Assembly (NCBI GenBank): GCA_031292015.1
Contig: JARLHY010000013.1
Location: 1 to 37,665, forward strand
DNA: 37,665 nt
From: Negativicutes bacterium
GTDB lineage: Bacteria > Bacillota_C > Negativicutes > Sporomusales_B > JARLHX01
Direction: 5' to 3'
Under the pieces are notes generated by a model. The model had not been told where the DNA came from. It did not search any database and saw only the letters and a program-made list of their open reading frames with translations. How positions within the stretch are numbered: position 1 is the first letter of the stretch; each line of letters begins with the position of its first letter. Of this stretch, positions 8,748 through 15,676 are shown one piece after another. The position numbers were made by a program, and so were the translations under genes.

Positions 8748-10207
8748 CGCAAGATCGCCTCCTTGTCAAAATCTTCACGACAGAATTCACCTGTACACTC
8801 GCCCTCATGGAGAATAAGGATCCTGTCACAGATGCCGACAAGTTCATCAATCTCCGATGAAACCACCATCAATGCGCCACCGTTTTCGACGAACCGGCCC
8901 ATGATTTTGTGAATTTCGGTCTTGTTGCCGATATCAACGCCTCTGGTGGGTTCGTCCAGCAACAGTATCTGCGGCCTGGTCTCCAATAGCCGGCCAAGAA
9001 TGACTTTCTGCTGGTTGCCGCCGGACAGTTGGGAGATAAGCTGCTTCTGCGGATCGGCCGAGACGATCCGCAGGTTTTTCATCTGACGGGCGGTTTTTTC
9101 GGCAATGATTCTTGCATTGAGAAACAGGCGTTCGACAACTTCTTTAATATTTATCATGACGATGTTCTTGGCGACCGACAGCTGCGCGAAAATACCTTCT
9201 TCAGACCGGCTTTCCGTCAAAAAACATATGCCAAAATCGATGGCCTGCTGCGGTCGACGGATGCGTGTCGCCTTGCCGTTGAGGTAAATAGTACCGGCAT
9301 ACAAGGGATTGGCTCCGAAAACCGACCTGAGCAGTTCGCTCCGCCCCGCCCCCATTAGCCCGGCGATTCCGAGGATTTCGCCCCGGCGGACGGCAAAGCC
9401 GATATTACTAAACCCGGGTCCCGAAAGGTTTTCCCCCGCCAGAGCGACCTCACCCATCCGGGCCGTTGCTTTGGGATATAGATCGTTAATGTTCTTGCCG
9501 GCGATCAGGTTACATATCTGATTGGAATCCAGTTCTTTGGTCTCCCGGGTAGCCATTACCTCGCCGTCCTTAAGGACGGTGATCCGATCAACCAGATCAA
9601 TAACTTCGTTGAGACGGTGGGATATAAATATAACGATATACCCCTTGGCCTTGAGCATCCTTACGACACGGAAAAGATGGACAATCTCGTTTTGCGTCAG
9701 TGAGGAAGTCGGCTCATCCATAATAATGATCCGTCCATCAGTGGACAACTCGCGGGCGATCTCCACCAGTTGGCGGACGCCCATCGATACGCTGGCCACC
9801 TGCCGTCCGGGGTCGACGTCAATATCCCACTCAGCCAGCATCTTTTTCGTTTCACGCTCAATTTCCCTGCGGGCGACGAATTTGCCGAAGCCGCCGCGGC
9901 GATAGCGATGGATAAAGACATTTTCGGCGACCGACAACGAGGGAATGAGACTCAGCTCCTGATGGACGATCCTGATCCCCCGACTGTAGGCCTCCACCGG
10001 AGCGCCGAAATCGACCGTTTCTCCGTCGATTTTGATTGTCCCGCAATCAGGGCCATATACCCCGGAGATAATTTTCATCAAGGTGCTCTTACCGGCGCCG
10101 TTTTCGCCGACCACACCGTGGATTTCACCGTCGTAGAAAGTGACCGAGGCGTTTTTCAAGGCACGCACACCGCCAAAGTTCTTAGAAACACCGCTTATCT
10201 CAAGCAA
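8717..10207 (-). CDS. Sugar ABC transporter ATPase with two ABC domains (RbsA/MglA type)
   Basis: A 496-residue fusion of two nucleotide-binding domains that powers monosaccharide import. The first domain has Walker A GENGAGKST (about 34-42), a signature-like VSMGVRQLVEIA and Walker B IIIMDEPTSSLT. The second has the degenerate Walker A GLMGAGRSE typical of this family, signature QLSGGNQQKV and Walker B ILLLDEPTRGVD. The TTG start at 10207 has GGGGGG 7 bases upstream. It begins 34 bases after the dehydrogenase stop and overlaps the permease start, so the genes are co-transcribed. Confidence 0.94.
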   Translation of the reverse strand: MLEISGVSKNFGGVRALKNASVTFYDGEIHGVVGENGAGKSTLMKIISGVYGPDCGTIKIDGETVDFGAPVEAYSRGIRIVHQELSLIPSLSVAENVFIHRYRRGGFGKFVARREIERETKKMLAEWDIDVDPGRQVASVSMGVRQLVEIARELSTDGRIIIMDEPTSSLTQNEIVHLFRVVRMLKAKGYIVIFISHRLNEVIDLVDRITVLKDGEVMATRETKELDSNQICNLIAGKNINDLYPKATARMGEVALAGENLSGPGFSNIGFAVRRGEILGIAGLMGAGRSELLRSVFGANPLYAGTIYLNGKATRIRRPQQAIDFGICFLTESRSEEGIFAQLSVAKNIVMINIKEVVERLFLNARIIAEKTARQMKNLRIVSADPQKQLISQLSGGNQQKVILGRLLETRPQILLLDEPTRGVDIGNKTEIHKIMGRFVENGGALMVVSSEIDELVGICDRILILHEGECTGEFCREDFDKEAILRCMMGVAKAQ

Positions 10208-10241
10208 TCGAAGTCCCCCCTATAACCTTCGCATCAAGTTT

Positions 10242-11306
10242 TCAAGGTTCGACAACTACCTTTATGGCGCCGTCCTGGCGATTAACGAAAGTGGCAAAGG
10301 CTTGTTCGTACTGTTCGAGCGAAAAGCGGTGAGTTACGATCTTGTCGCCCCTGATTATCTCCTTGGCGAACATTCTGATGACCTCATCCGAGACGTTCGG
10401 ATTGGCCCGGGAACCTTTGATAGTGATCTCGTCGAGAACGATTTTGGTTGTCGACGGAATCTTTACGTCAGCGTCATGATAAAAGCCGATCAGTGCTATC
10501 TTGCCGCCTTTTCGGACGATGTTGATGCTTTGGGCAACAGTGACGGCTGCCCCGGAGCATTCCAGAACCTCATCGGCCCCCTTACCGCCGGTTATTTCCA
10601 TGATTCTTTTCGCCGGATCTTCTTTTTCAAAGTCGATCACATAATCGGCACCAATCTCCCTGGCCACCTGCAGACGATGCTTGCGTCCCACCACAATAAC
10701 CGTACCGGCCCCCATTCCTTTGGCAATCTGCATGGCGCAAAGGCCTATAGCTCCCGGTCCGTAGATGACAACTGTACCGCCGGGAGTAATACCGACCAAT
10801 TTGATGCCATGCAGAGCCACGCCGGCGGTGTCGACAAGACTGGCGTGGGCGAAACTCAGGTTGTCGGGTATCTTATGGACTGCTTTGATTGAGTAGGTAT
10901 TATACTCGCAGTTGGCGCCGTTAACAGTGAAGCCGTAATGGCGGTGGCCGGTTTCCGGTTTGCCATAATTCAGGCATAAGGCGTAATCGCCCCGGGCACA
11001 GTTGCCGCAATAACCGCAGCCTTTGTGGGCTTCACCGGCCACCCGGTCGCCCACCTTGAACTCGCTCACTCCAGCGCCGACGGCTGCGACCTCGCCGGCC
11101 CACTCATGGCCAAGAATAAAAGGGAAACGGGGCGGCCACTTACTGGCATGGGTGCCATTGACAATTTCGGGATCGGTGCCGCAGATGGCGATAGCCTTGA
11201 TCCGGCACAGTACTTCGCCGACAGCCGGTTCTGGAACCGGCACGGTGGCCATTGCAAATTTGTTGAAATCGGTGAGGAGGCACGCCTTCATCGTTTGGGG
11301 AACCAT
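10242..11306 (-). CDS. Zinc-dependent medium-chain alcohol (polyol-type) dehydrogenase
   Basis: A 354-residue NAD(P)-dependent MDR-superfamily dehydrogenase resembling sorbitol, threonine and galactitol-phosphate dehydrogenases. Catalytic zinc ligands are seen at ICGTD (Cys42) and GHEWAGE (His67, Glu68). The structural zinc loop has Cys97, 100, 103 and 111. The nucleotide-binding Rossmann motif is GPGAIGLCAMQIAKGMGA. The ATG at 11306 has AAGGAAG 8 bases upstream; a GTG 9 bases earlier overlaps that site and is less likely. As first gene of the importer operon, it probably oxidises the imported sugar or polyol. Confidence 0.9.
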   Translation of the reverse strand: MVPQTMKACLLTDFNKFAMATVPVPEPAVGEVLCRIKAIAICGTDPEIVNGTHASKWPPRFPFILGHEWAGEVAAVGAGVSEFKVGDRVAGEAHKGCGYCGNCARGDYALCLNYGKPETGHRHYGFTVNGANCEYNTYSIKAVHKIPDNLSFAHASLVDTAGVALHGIKLVGITPGGTVVIYGPGAIGLCAMQIAKGMGAGTVIVVGRKHRLQVAREIGADYVIDFEKEDPAKRIMEITGGKGADEVLECSGAAVTVAQSINIVRKGGKIALIGFYHDADVKIPSTTKIVLDEITIKGSRANPNVSDEVIRMFAKEIIRGDKIVTHRFSLEQYEQAFATFVNRQDGAIKVVVEP

Positions 11307-11357
11307 TGTGAACACTTCCTTTTCGATATTTTATAGCCGTTTTATTGCATAAAAAAA

Positions 11358-11403
11358 GCTTAGATGTCGCCTGTAATGGTTGTAGCCTATTCTACATCTA
11401 AGC
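11358..11403 (-). terminator. Stem-loop with T-run before the sugar operon (terminator or leader attenuator)
   Basis: Minus-strand arms GCTTAGATGT (11394-11403) and ACATCTAAGC (11358-11367), 26-base loop, then seven T (from 11357 down). It terminates gntR, or acts as an attenuator in the dehydrogenase/ABC operon leader, since a possible promoter lies just upstream (11411-11438). Confidence 0.75.
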
Positions 11404-11410
11404 TGTGATT

Positions 11411-11438
11411 TATGTATCATAAAAAATTAAGGATGCAA
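11411..11438 (-). promoter_or_regulatory. Possible sigma-A promoter of the sugar operon
   Basis: Minus-strand TTGCAT (11433-11438), 16-base spacer, TACATA (11411-11416), overlapping the 3' end of gntR. If used, transcription starts just before the stem-loop at 11358-11403. Confidence 0.35.
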
Positions 11439-11439
11439 T

Positions 11440-12126
11440 TTATTGTTGTTTCAAGCGATTTATGACAATGGACAAGTGCGCGTTCATCAAGCTTCCCGCC
11501 AGATCGGGGTTATGTTTCTCGATGGCTTCGACGATTTGGGGGTGAAAAACAAGGCTCTCCAGATTGCCCTGCTCCTTCATATAGGAATTGAGCCTGTGCA
11601 ACAAGAGGTGCTTGATGATGCTCATCATCTTTTCAAACATCTTATTTTCGCTGGCTTTCGCCAGGGCGGCGTGAAACTCGATATCGTAGTTGGAATATAC
11701 CTCGATATCGTCTTTGCATTCGTACAGTTTATCCAGCAGGCGTTTAATTTCCCGGACCGATTCAGGGGTGGCCCGCTCGGCCGCCAGCTTGACGGCTTCC
11801 ACCTCGATGCCTTTTCTGAATTCCATCAGTTCGAGGAAATCGGGTCCGTCGAGAAAAACCGCCGGCACGAAACAGTTCATGTAGATTGAGGCCCCCAGCT
11901 TGCGGACATAGGTACCCTCGCCTGTCTTCGTCTCCAGCAGCCCGAGAACATTCAGCTTCTTGATGGCCCCGCGGATGGTATTGCGGCTGACCCCGAATAT
12001 TTCCTTCAGCTCGTTCTCGGATGGGATTTTGTCCCCCGGAGCCCACTGGTTGCTGACAAGCAGCTGGACGATCTGATCGAATACCTGATCACTGACATTG
12101 CTTTTATCAACAGGCCTAATTTCCAC
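11440..12126 (-). CDS. GntR-family (FadR subfamily) transcriptional regulator
   Basis: A 228-residue regulator with an N-terminal winged helix (about residues 8-75, including IPSENELKEIFGVSRNTIRGAIKKL) and a C-terminal FCD all-helical ligand domain (about 90-220, with conserved FRKGIEVEAVKLAAERAT and EFHAALAKASEN). FCD regulators typically sense sugar acids or other carboxylates, often via a metal. The GTG start at 12126 has AGGAGG 6 bases upstream. It lies immediately upstream of the dehydrogenase/ABC importer operon in the same direction and probably controls it. A palindrome just after its own promoter suggests autoregulation. Confidence 0.92.
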   Translation of the reverse strand: MEIRPVDKSNVSDQVFDQIVQLLVSNQWAPGDKIPSENELKEIFGVSRNTIRGAIKKLNVLGLLETKTGEGTYVRKLGASIYMNCFVPAVFLDGPDFLELMEFRKGIEVEAVKLAAERATPESVREIKRLLDKLYECKDDIEVYSNYDIEFHAALAKASENKMFEKMMSIIKHLLLHRLNSYMKEQGNLESLVFHPQIVEAIEKHNPDLAGSLMNAHLSIVINRLKQQ

Positions 12127-12157
12127 GAGTCTCCTCCTGCTCCCGCCTACTCCTGTT

Positions 12158-12172
12158 ACCTGTGCTACAGGT
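12158..12172. promoter_or_regulatory. Palindromic operator candidate of the GntR regulator
   Basis: Perfect 6-3-6 palindrome ACCTGT-GCT-ACAGGT, about 10-20 bases downstream of the predicted transcription start of gntR. The position suits repression by roadblock. GntR itself is the likely binder, which is inference. Confidence 0.5.
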
Positions 12173-12186
12173 TGGCTCTAATTGAA

Positions 12187-12215
12187 ATATTACACCACAA
12201 TTTCCCAGGTGTCAA
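12187..12215 (-). promoter_or_regulatory. Sigma-A promoter of gntR
   Basis: Minus-strand TTGACA (12210-12215), exact 17-base spacer and TAATAT (12187-12192). Confidence 0.8.
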
Positions 12216-12285
12216 CGCTTTTATGCCGACCTGGCCGACGCGCCTCGCCGAACAGCTCACAGCTCGCGGAAACCAATCTCCCGTC

Positions 12286-12314
12286 AAAAAAAAAAGAAGC
12301 TTCGCACAAGCTTC
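12286..12314 (-). terminator. Rho-independent terminator after the AbgB-like gene
   Basis: Minus-strand stem GAAGCTT/AAGCTTC (12308-12314 with 12296-12302), 5-base loop, then ten T (12286-12295). Classic intrinsic terminator for the gene ending at 12458. Confidence 0.88.
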
Positions 12315-12457
12315 CGGAAACGACACAGGTTACAGGCAGAGCCCCTTCACTACAGCCGGTCAATCTGCAGAATACCCTTGATCCTTCATCTGACGGAATC
12401 AACGGATTCTCAAGAGGTCAGACTTGCTGTAACGACTTTATATAAGAACGCGGATAA

Positions 12458-13867
12458 CTATTTCTGCACTACCGGCTTGGCATCGTCCGGCAGTGGCGTT
12501 TTATAAGGGGCTGCTCCCGCCTGGGAAACGAATTCAGTTTTGGCCTTGGCCAATACTTCCCCGCTATCGCAAAAAAGATCAAAAAGTGTTGCTGCCAGGA
12601 CTTTGGCGGCAAACTGCATAGCCTTTGCGCCGATGCCGGAACCTGATGCGGCGGTGGCCTGCCAGGAGTGGGCCGCGGTTCCTACCGGCCAGGTTGCGGC
12701 CGTAAACTGCGCCAGTGGTACCAGCCAACTCACATCTCCCACATCAGACGATCCTGCCATGATTTGGCTCCGGTCATCGATGGCGGCTACCGTTTCATGC
12801 AAATCCATAGCAACTACTTCCGGCGGAGCAAAATAAGCCTTCATCACGTTTTCCTTGTGCAACGGCCCGAAAGACTTGGCGAGTTCCCGGGCAAAACTGC
12901 GGTCCGCCTCCGAAAAGCGGGGACCACCAACCTCGATCATATTTTTATGCAGCAATCCTCCCAAAACGGTGTTGGGAAGCACATCATAACAACCGGCAAG
13001 CACTGTCCACTCCACACCGGTCTCAGTCATCAGGGCAGCTCCCTGGGCGATTTTTATCAGCCGTCCAAAGATTTCCTCAACCATATTTCGCTTCGGCGCC
13101 CTGATATAATACCATACGGAAGCTTCTGCCGGCACAATATTGGGCGCACCGCCGCCATTGGTGATGGTGTAGTGGATGCGCGCCTGTTCGGGGACGTGTT
13201 CACGCAGATAATTAGCGCCGACATTCATCAGCTCGACGGCATCAAGGGCGCTTCTCCCCATATGGGGAGCCGCCGCGGCGTGGGCCGACACCCCGCTGAA
13301 CCTGAATTCGACCGAGTTTAAGGCCAGAAATTTGCAGCCCCAGACCACGTTCATACTTGCCGGATGCCAGGTCAGACAGGCGTCGAGATCGTCAAAAACG
13401 CCTTCTCTGGCCATAAATACCTTGCCGGCCAAGGCTTCTTCCGCCGGACAACCATAGTAACGGATAGTGCCTTTAACGGCCCCGCTGCTGATGGCCTGTT
13501 GCATTGCCAGCGCGGCCCCCATACCGGCCGTTCCCAGCAGGTTGTGCCCGCAGCCATGGCCCGGTGCGCCGATATGCAGCGGCTCGCACTTGCCGGAAAC
13601 TTTTTGCGATAGCTTGGCCAAAGCGTCATATTCTCCCAAGATACCAAGAATCGGTCGCCCGGAGCCATATTCGGCGACAAACGCTGTCGGCAGATCTTTC
13701 AGGTCGCTCCTGATACTAAACCCGGCTTTACGTAAAACTTCCGACTGCAACCCGGCGGCATTGCTTTCAGCGAAAGGAAGCTCAGGATTCTCCCAGATGT
13801 TCCGGGCAACGTCCTGCAATCGTTCCGCGTTGGCATCCAACCAGGCAAGCACCTCGTTTTTGTTCAT
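12458..13867 (-). CDS. M20-family amidohydrolase, AbgB-like
   Basis: A 469-residue zinc-dependent amidohydrolase of peptidase family M20 close in layout to AbgB, the p-aminobenzoyl-glutamate hydrolase subunit. Visible are GHGCGHN (about 103-109), the PAEE catalytic Glu-Glu (about 141-144), and metal-binding WHPAS (about His168). The dimerisation lid is recognisable by FSGVSAHAAAAPHMGRSALD. AAAGGAG sits 9 bases before the ATG. No AbgA partner is visible, so it may be a single-subunit amide or dipeptide hydrolase. It lies downstream of an MFS transporter, with a terminator between them, and is probably functionally linked to uptake. Confidence 0.9.
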   Translation of the reverse strand: MNKNEVLAWLDANAERLQDVARNIWENPELPFAESNAAGLQSEVLRKAGFSIRSDLKDLPTAFVAEYGSGRPILGILGEYDALAKLSQKVSGKCEPLHIGAPGHGCGHNLLGTAGMGAALAMQQAISSGAVKGTIRYYGCPAEEALAGKVFMAREGVFDDLDACLTWHPASMNVVWGCKFLALNSVEFRFSGVSAHAAAAPHMGRSALDAVELMNVGANYLREHVPEQARIHYTITNGGGAPNIVPAEASVWYYIRAPKRNMVEEIFGRLIKIAQGAALMTETGVEWTVLAGCYDVLPNTVLGGLLHKNMIEVGGPRFSEADRSFARELAKSFGPLHKENVMKAYFAPPEVVAMDLHETVAAIDDRSQIMAGSSDVGDVSWLVPLAQFTAATWPVGTAAHSWQATAASGSGIGAKAMQFAAKVLAATLFDLFCDSGEVLAKAKTEFVSQAGAAPYKTPLPDDAKPVVQK

Positions 13868-14170
13868 TGCAATATACTCCTTTCCAGCTTTCGCATTAGC
13901 GGCACCGACACGAAGGGGCCGGTTTATGCGGCAAGACTACCATGAAGGTATAGCCTGCTACCAACATAACCATACAATAAGGCAAATTCCCTTTCAGCCT
14001 AATTCCCTTTACAATGATGTTTTTTGACGTTAAAAAATTAACTGGATGATTTATGGGATAACCCGCTCCCGCAAATCATCCAGTTAATCGTTTCTTCGCG
14101 TTTGGCGTCCAATTTCCTCTGCAGATTATCAATAGATATACGCTTTATTTTTCATCAGCCTAAAATCGCT
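13868..14170. other. Intergenic region between MFS and AbgB-like genes
   Basis: Holds the terminator at 14032-14087 and about 160 bases upstream of the AbgB-like gene. No well-matched sigma-A or sigma-54 promoter was found for that gene; the region is otherwise unexplained. No gene seen. Confidence 0.5.
14032..14087 (-). terminator. Rho-independent terminator after the MFS gene
   Basis: Perfect 15-bp stem (14073-14087 with 14038-14052, arm TTAACTGGATGATTT), 20-base loop, then six T on the minus strand (14032-14037). It separates the transporter from the amidohydrolase. Confidence 0.85.
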
Positions 14171-15412
14171 TCACGCTCCAATTGCCGCACTCGGCTGATT
14201 CGGTTTTATTGTTGAGGCGATGAGCGAGGAGGTAAGCATTGTGCCGATCAAAAAGCCGAAAGCCGTGTCAAAGCTGCCGCCGGATACTTGAACAAGATAC
14301 CCGATAATCATCGGAGAAAAGAAGCCGGCAGCCTGACCCGCGGTGTTGATAAAGCCCATCGCCCGGCCGGTAATATTTGAAGAAATCGTGCTCATCGGCA
14401 AGGCGAATATGACACCGCCGGCGGTGTACAAAAAGCCTCCGGCAAGAGTCTGATAAACGATAAGCAAGTTTGAGGATTCCGCGGTATACATTAAGAACAG
14501 GAAAACGCAGCAGCATACTTGGCAAGTAATGACCGGCAGCCGCTTGTTATGCCTGAATTTGTCGTTGAGCCAGCCGCCCATGGCAAACCCGACAGTGCCG
14601 ACCAGGAAGGGCAACGACGCGGTTATCCCCATTTTCAAAACTTCAAAATGGCGAACATTCACCAGATAAGTCGGAAGCCAGGAGACAAACCCCCAGGCTG
14701 ATGTATTGAAAAACAAAAGCATGAAGAAACTTTTATACACTGCCGGCACTTTGATTACTTCCCTAAAACCGACTTTGGAGGCGTTGTCCGCAGCAATACA
14801 AGTGGTATCGCCCTGTATTTCGGCCAGTTCTGCCGTGGTAATTCCCTTCTTGTCGGCCGGGCGATCAGGCAGCAGATACCAGATAGCCGCAACCATAAGC
14901 AACCCAGGCACGATCAGGGACATGAACGCAACACGCCAGTCCCATATGGAGAGAATAAACGCAACTACCAGCGGAGCCAACCCGGCCCCCAGCGGATTCG
15001 AGGCCATCATCAGACCTGTAGCAGTCCCCCGTTCTTTCAGCGGAAACCAGTTAGACAGGCTCTTGAATGAGGCGGCCGGAAAAACACCCTCGCCAACACC
15101 AAACGCCACCCTAATCCAAAGCATAGTGGCCAAAGAACCGACCATTCCGGTCAGCGCCGTAAAAATCGACCACCATAAAATGGCTGCGGCCATAACCTTC
15201 CTAGCTCCAAAACGGTCAGCCAAAAAGCCGCCAGGAAGCTGGCAGGTCGCGTAGCCGGCGAAGAAAGCACTCATAACTACCCCCATTGTAACAGGCGACA
15301 GGTTGAACTCCTTGGCGATGTAAGGAATGGCGGTCGCCATGACCATTCGGTCTACGTACGATATAAGCCATATGACAAATAATATCGCCAATACAACATT
15401 CCGAGCTTTCAT
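14171..15412 (-). CDS. MFS transporter, anion:cation symporter (ACS) type
   Basis: A 413-residue inner-membrane carrier with about twelve hydrophobic helices. MFS signatures are GGFLADRFGARKVM (loop 2-3 motif, about 62-75), YVDRMVMATAIPYI in helix 1 and GWLNDKFRHNKRLPV in the second half. The DRMV and RVAFGVGEGVFPAA phrases resemble the ACS family, which carries organic anions such as hexuronates, tartrate, phthalate or allantoate-like compounds. The ATG at 15412 has GGAGG 7 bases upstream; a start 12 codons earlier is less likely. A sigma-54 promoter lies about 140 bases upstream and a sigma-54 activator gene directly precedes it. Confidence 0.9.
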   Translation of the reverse strand: MKARNVVLAILFVIWLISYVDRMVMATAIPYIAKEFNLSPVTMGVVMSAFFAGYATCQLPGGFLADRFGARKVMAAAILWWSIFTALTGMVGSLATMLWIRVAFGVGEGVFPAASFKSLSNWFPLKERGTATGLMMASNPLGAGLAPLVVAFILSIWDWRVAFMSLIVPGLLMVAAIWYLLPDRPADKKGITTAELAEIQGDTTCIAADNASKVGFREVIKVPAVYKSFFMLLFFNTSAWGFVSWLPTYLVNVRHFEVLKMGITASLPFLVGTVGFAMGGWLNDKFRHNKRLPVITCQVCCCVFLFLMYTAESSNLLIVYQTLAGGFLYTAGGVIFALPMSTISSNITGRAMGFINTAGQAAGFFSPMIIGYLVQVSGGSFDTAFGFLIGTMLTSSLIASTIKPNQPSAAIGA

Positions 15413-15554
15413 CTTTCTACCTCCATTGCAGTAAACTTTCCACCCCAAAAAACTCTAATAAGACCAGGCTGGTTCAGGTTAATAAACTATGGCTGCCGAT
15501 CGCCTCCCTGCTTTAATTTTCCCTTTTGCCCAACAGCATGTCAGCACATAGTTA

Positions 15555-15570
15555 TGCAATTTTCATACCA
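15555..15570 (-). promoter_or_regulatory. Sigma-54 (-24/-12) promoter of the MFS gene
   Basis: Minus-strand TGGTATGAAAATTGCA has GG and GC exactly ten bases apart and matches the TGGCACG-N4-TTGCA consensus at all but two positions. Predicted start near 15543, about 130 bases upstream of the MFS ATG. Confidence 0.8.
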
Positions 15571-15652
15571 ACAGAGCAGAATCCAGTCTTATTGTCCGCG
15601 GGGCGGGAGGCAGAAGGAAAAGACCTCGTGATTTTTATCGGCAATACTTGTC

Positions 15653-15665
15653 GTCAGACCCTGAC
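15653..15665. promoter_or_regulatory. Candidate upstream activator site for the EBP
   Basis: Perfect palindrome GTCAG-N3-CTGAC, about 85 bases upstream of the -24/-12 promoter and just downstream of the EBP stop codon. The spacing suits an enhancer site; binding by the adjacent EBP is inference. Confidence 0.45.
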
Positions 15666-15676
15666 TTGTTTTATTT

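Noticed and set aside
13868..14030. Sigma-54 promoter for the AbgB-like gene
   Set aside because: A GGC and TTTGCC are present, but GG-to-GC spacing is 14 bases instead of 10.
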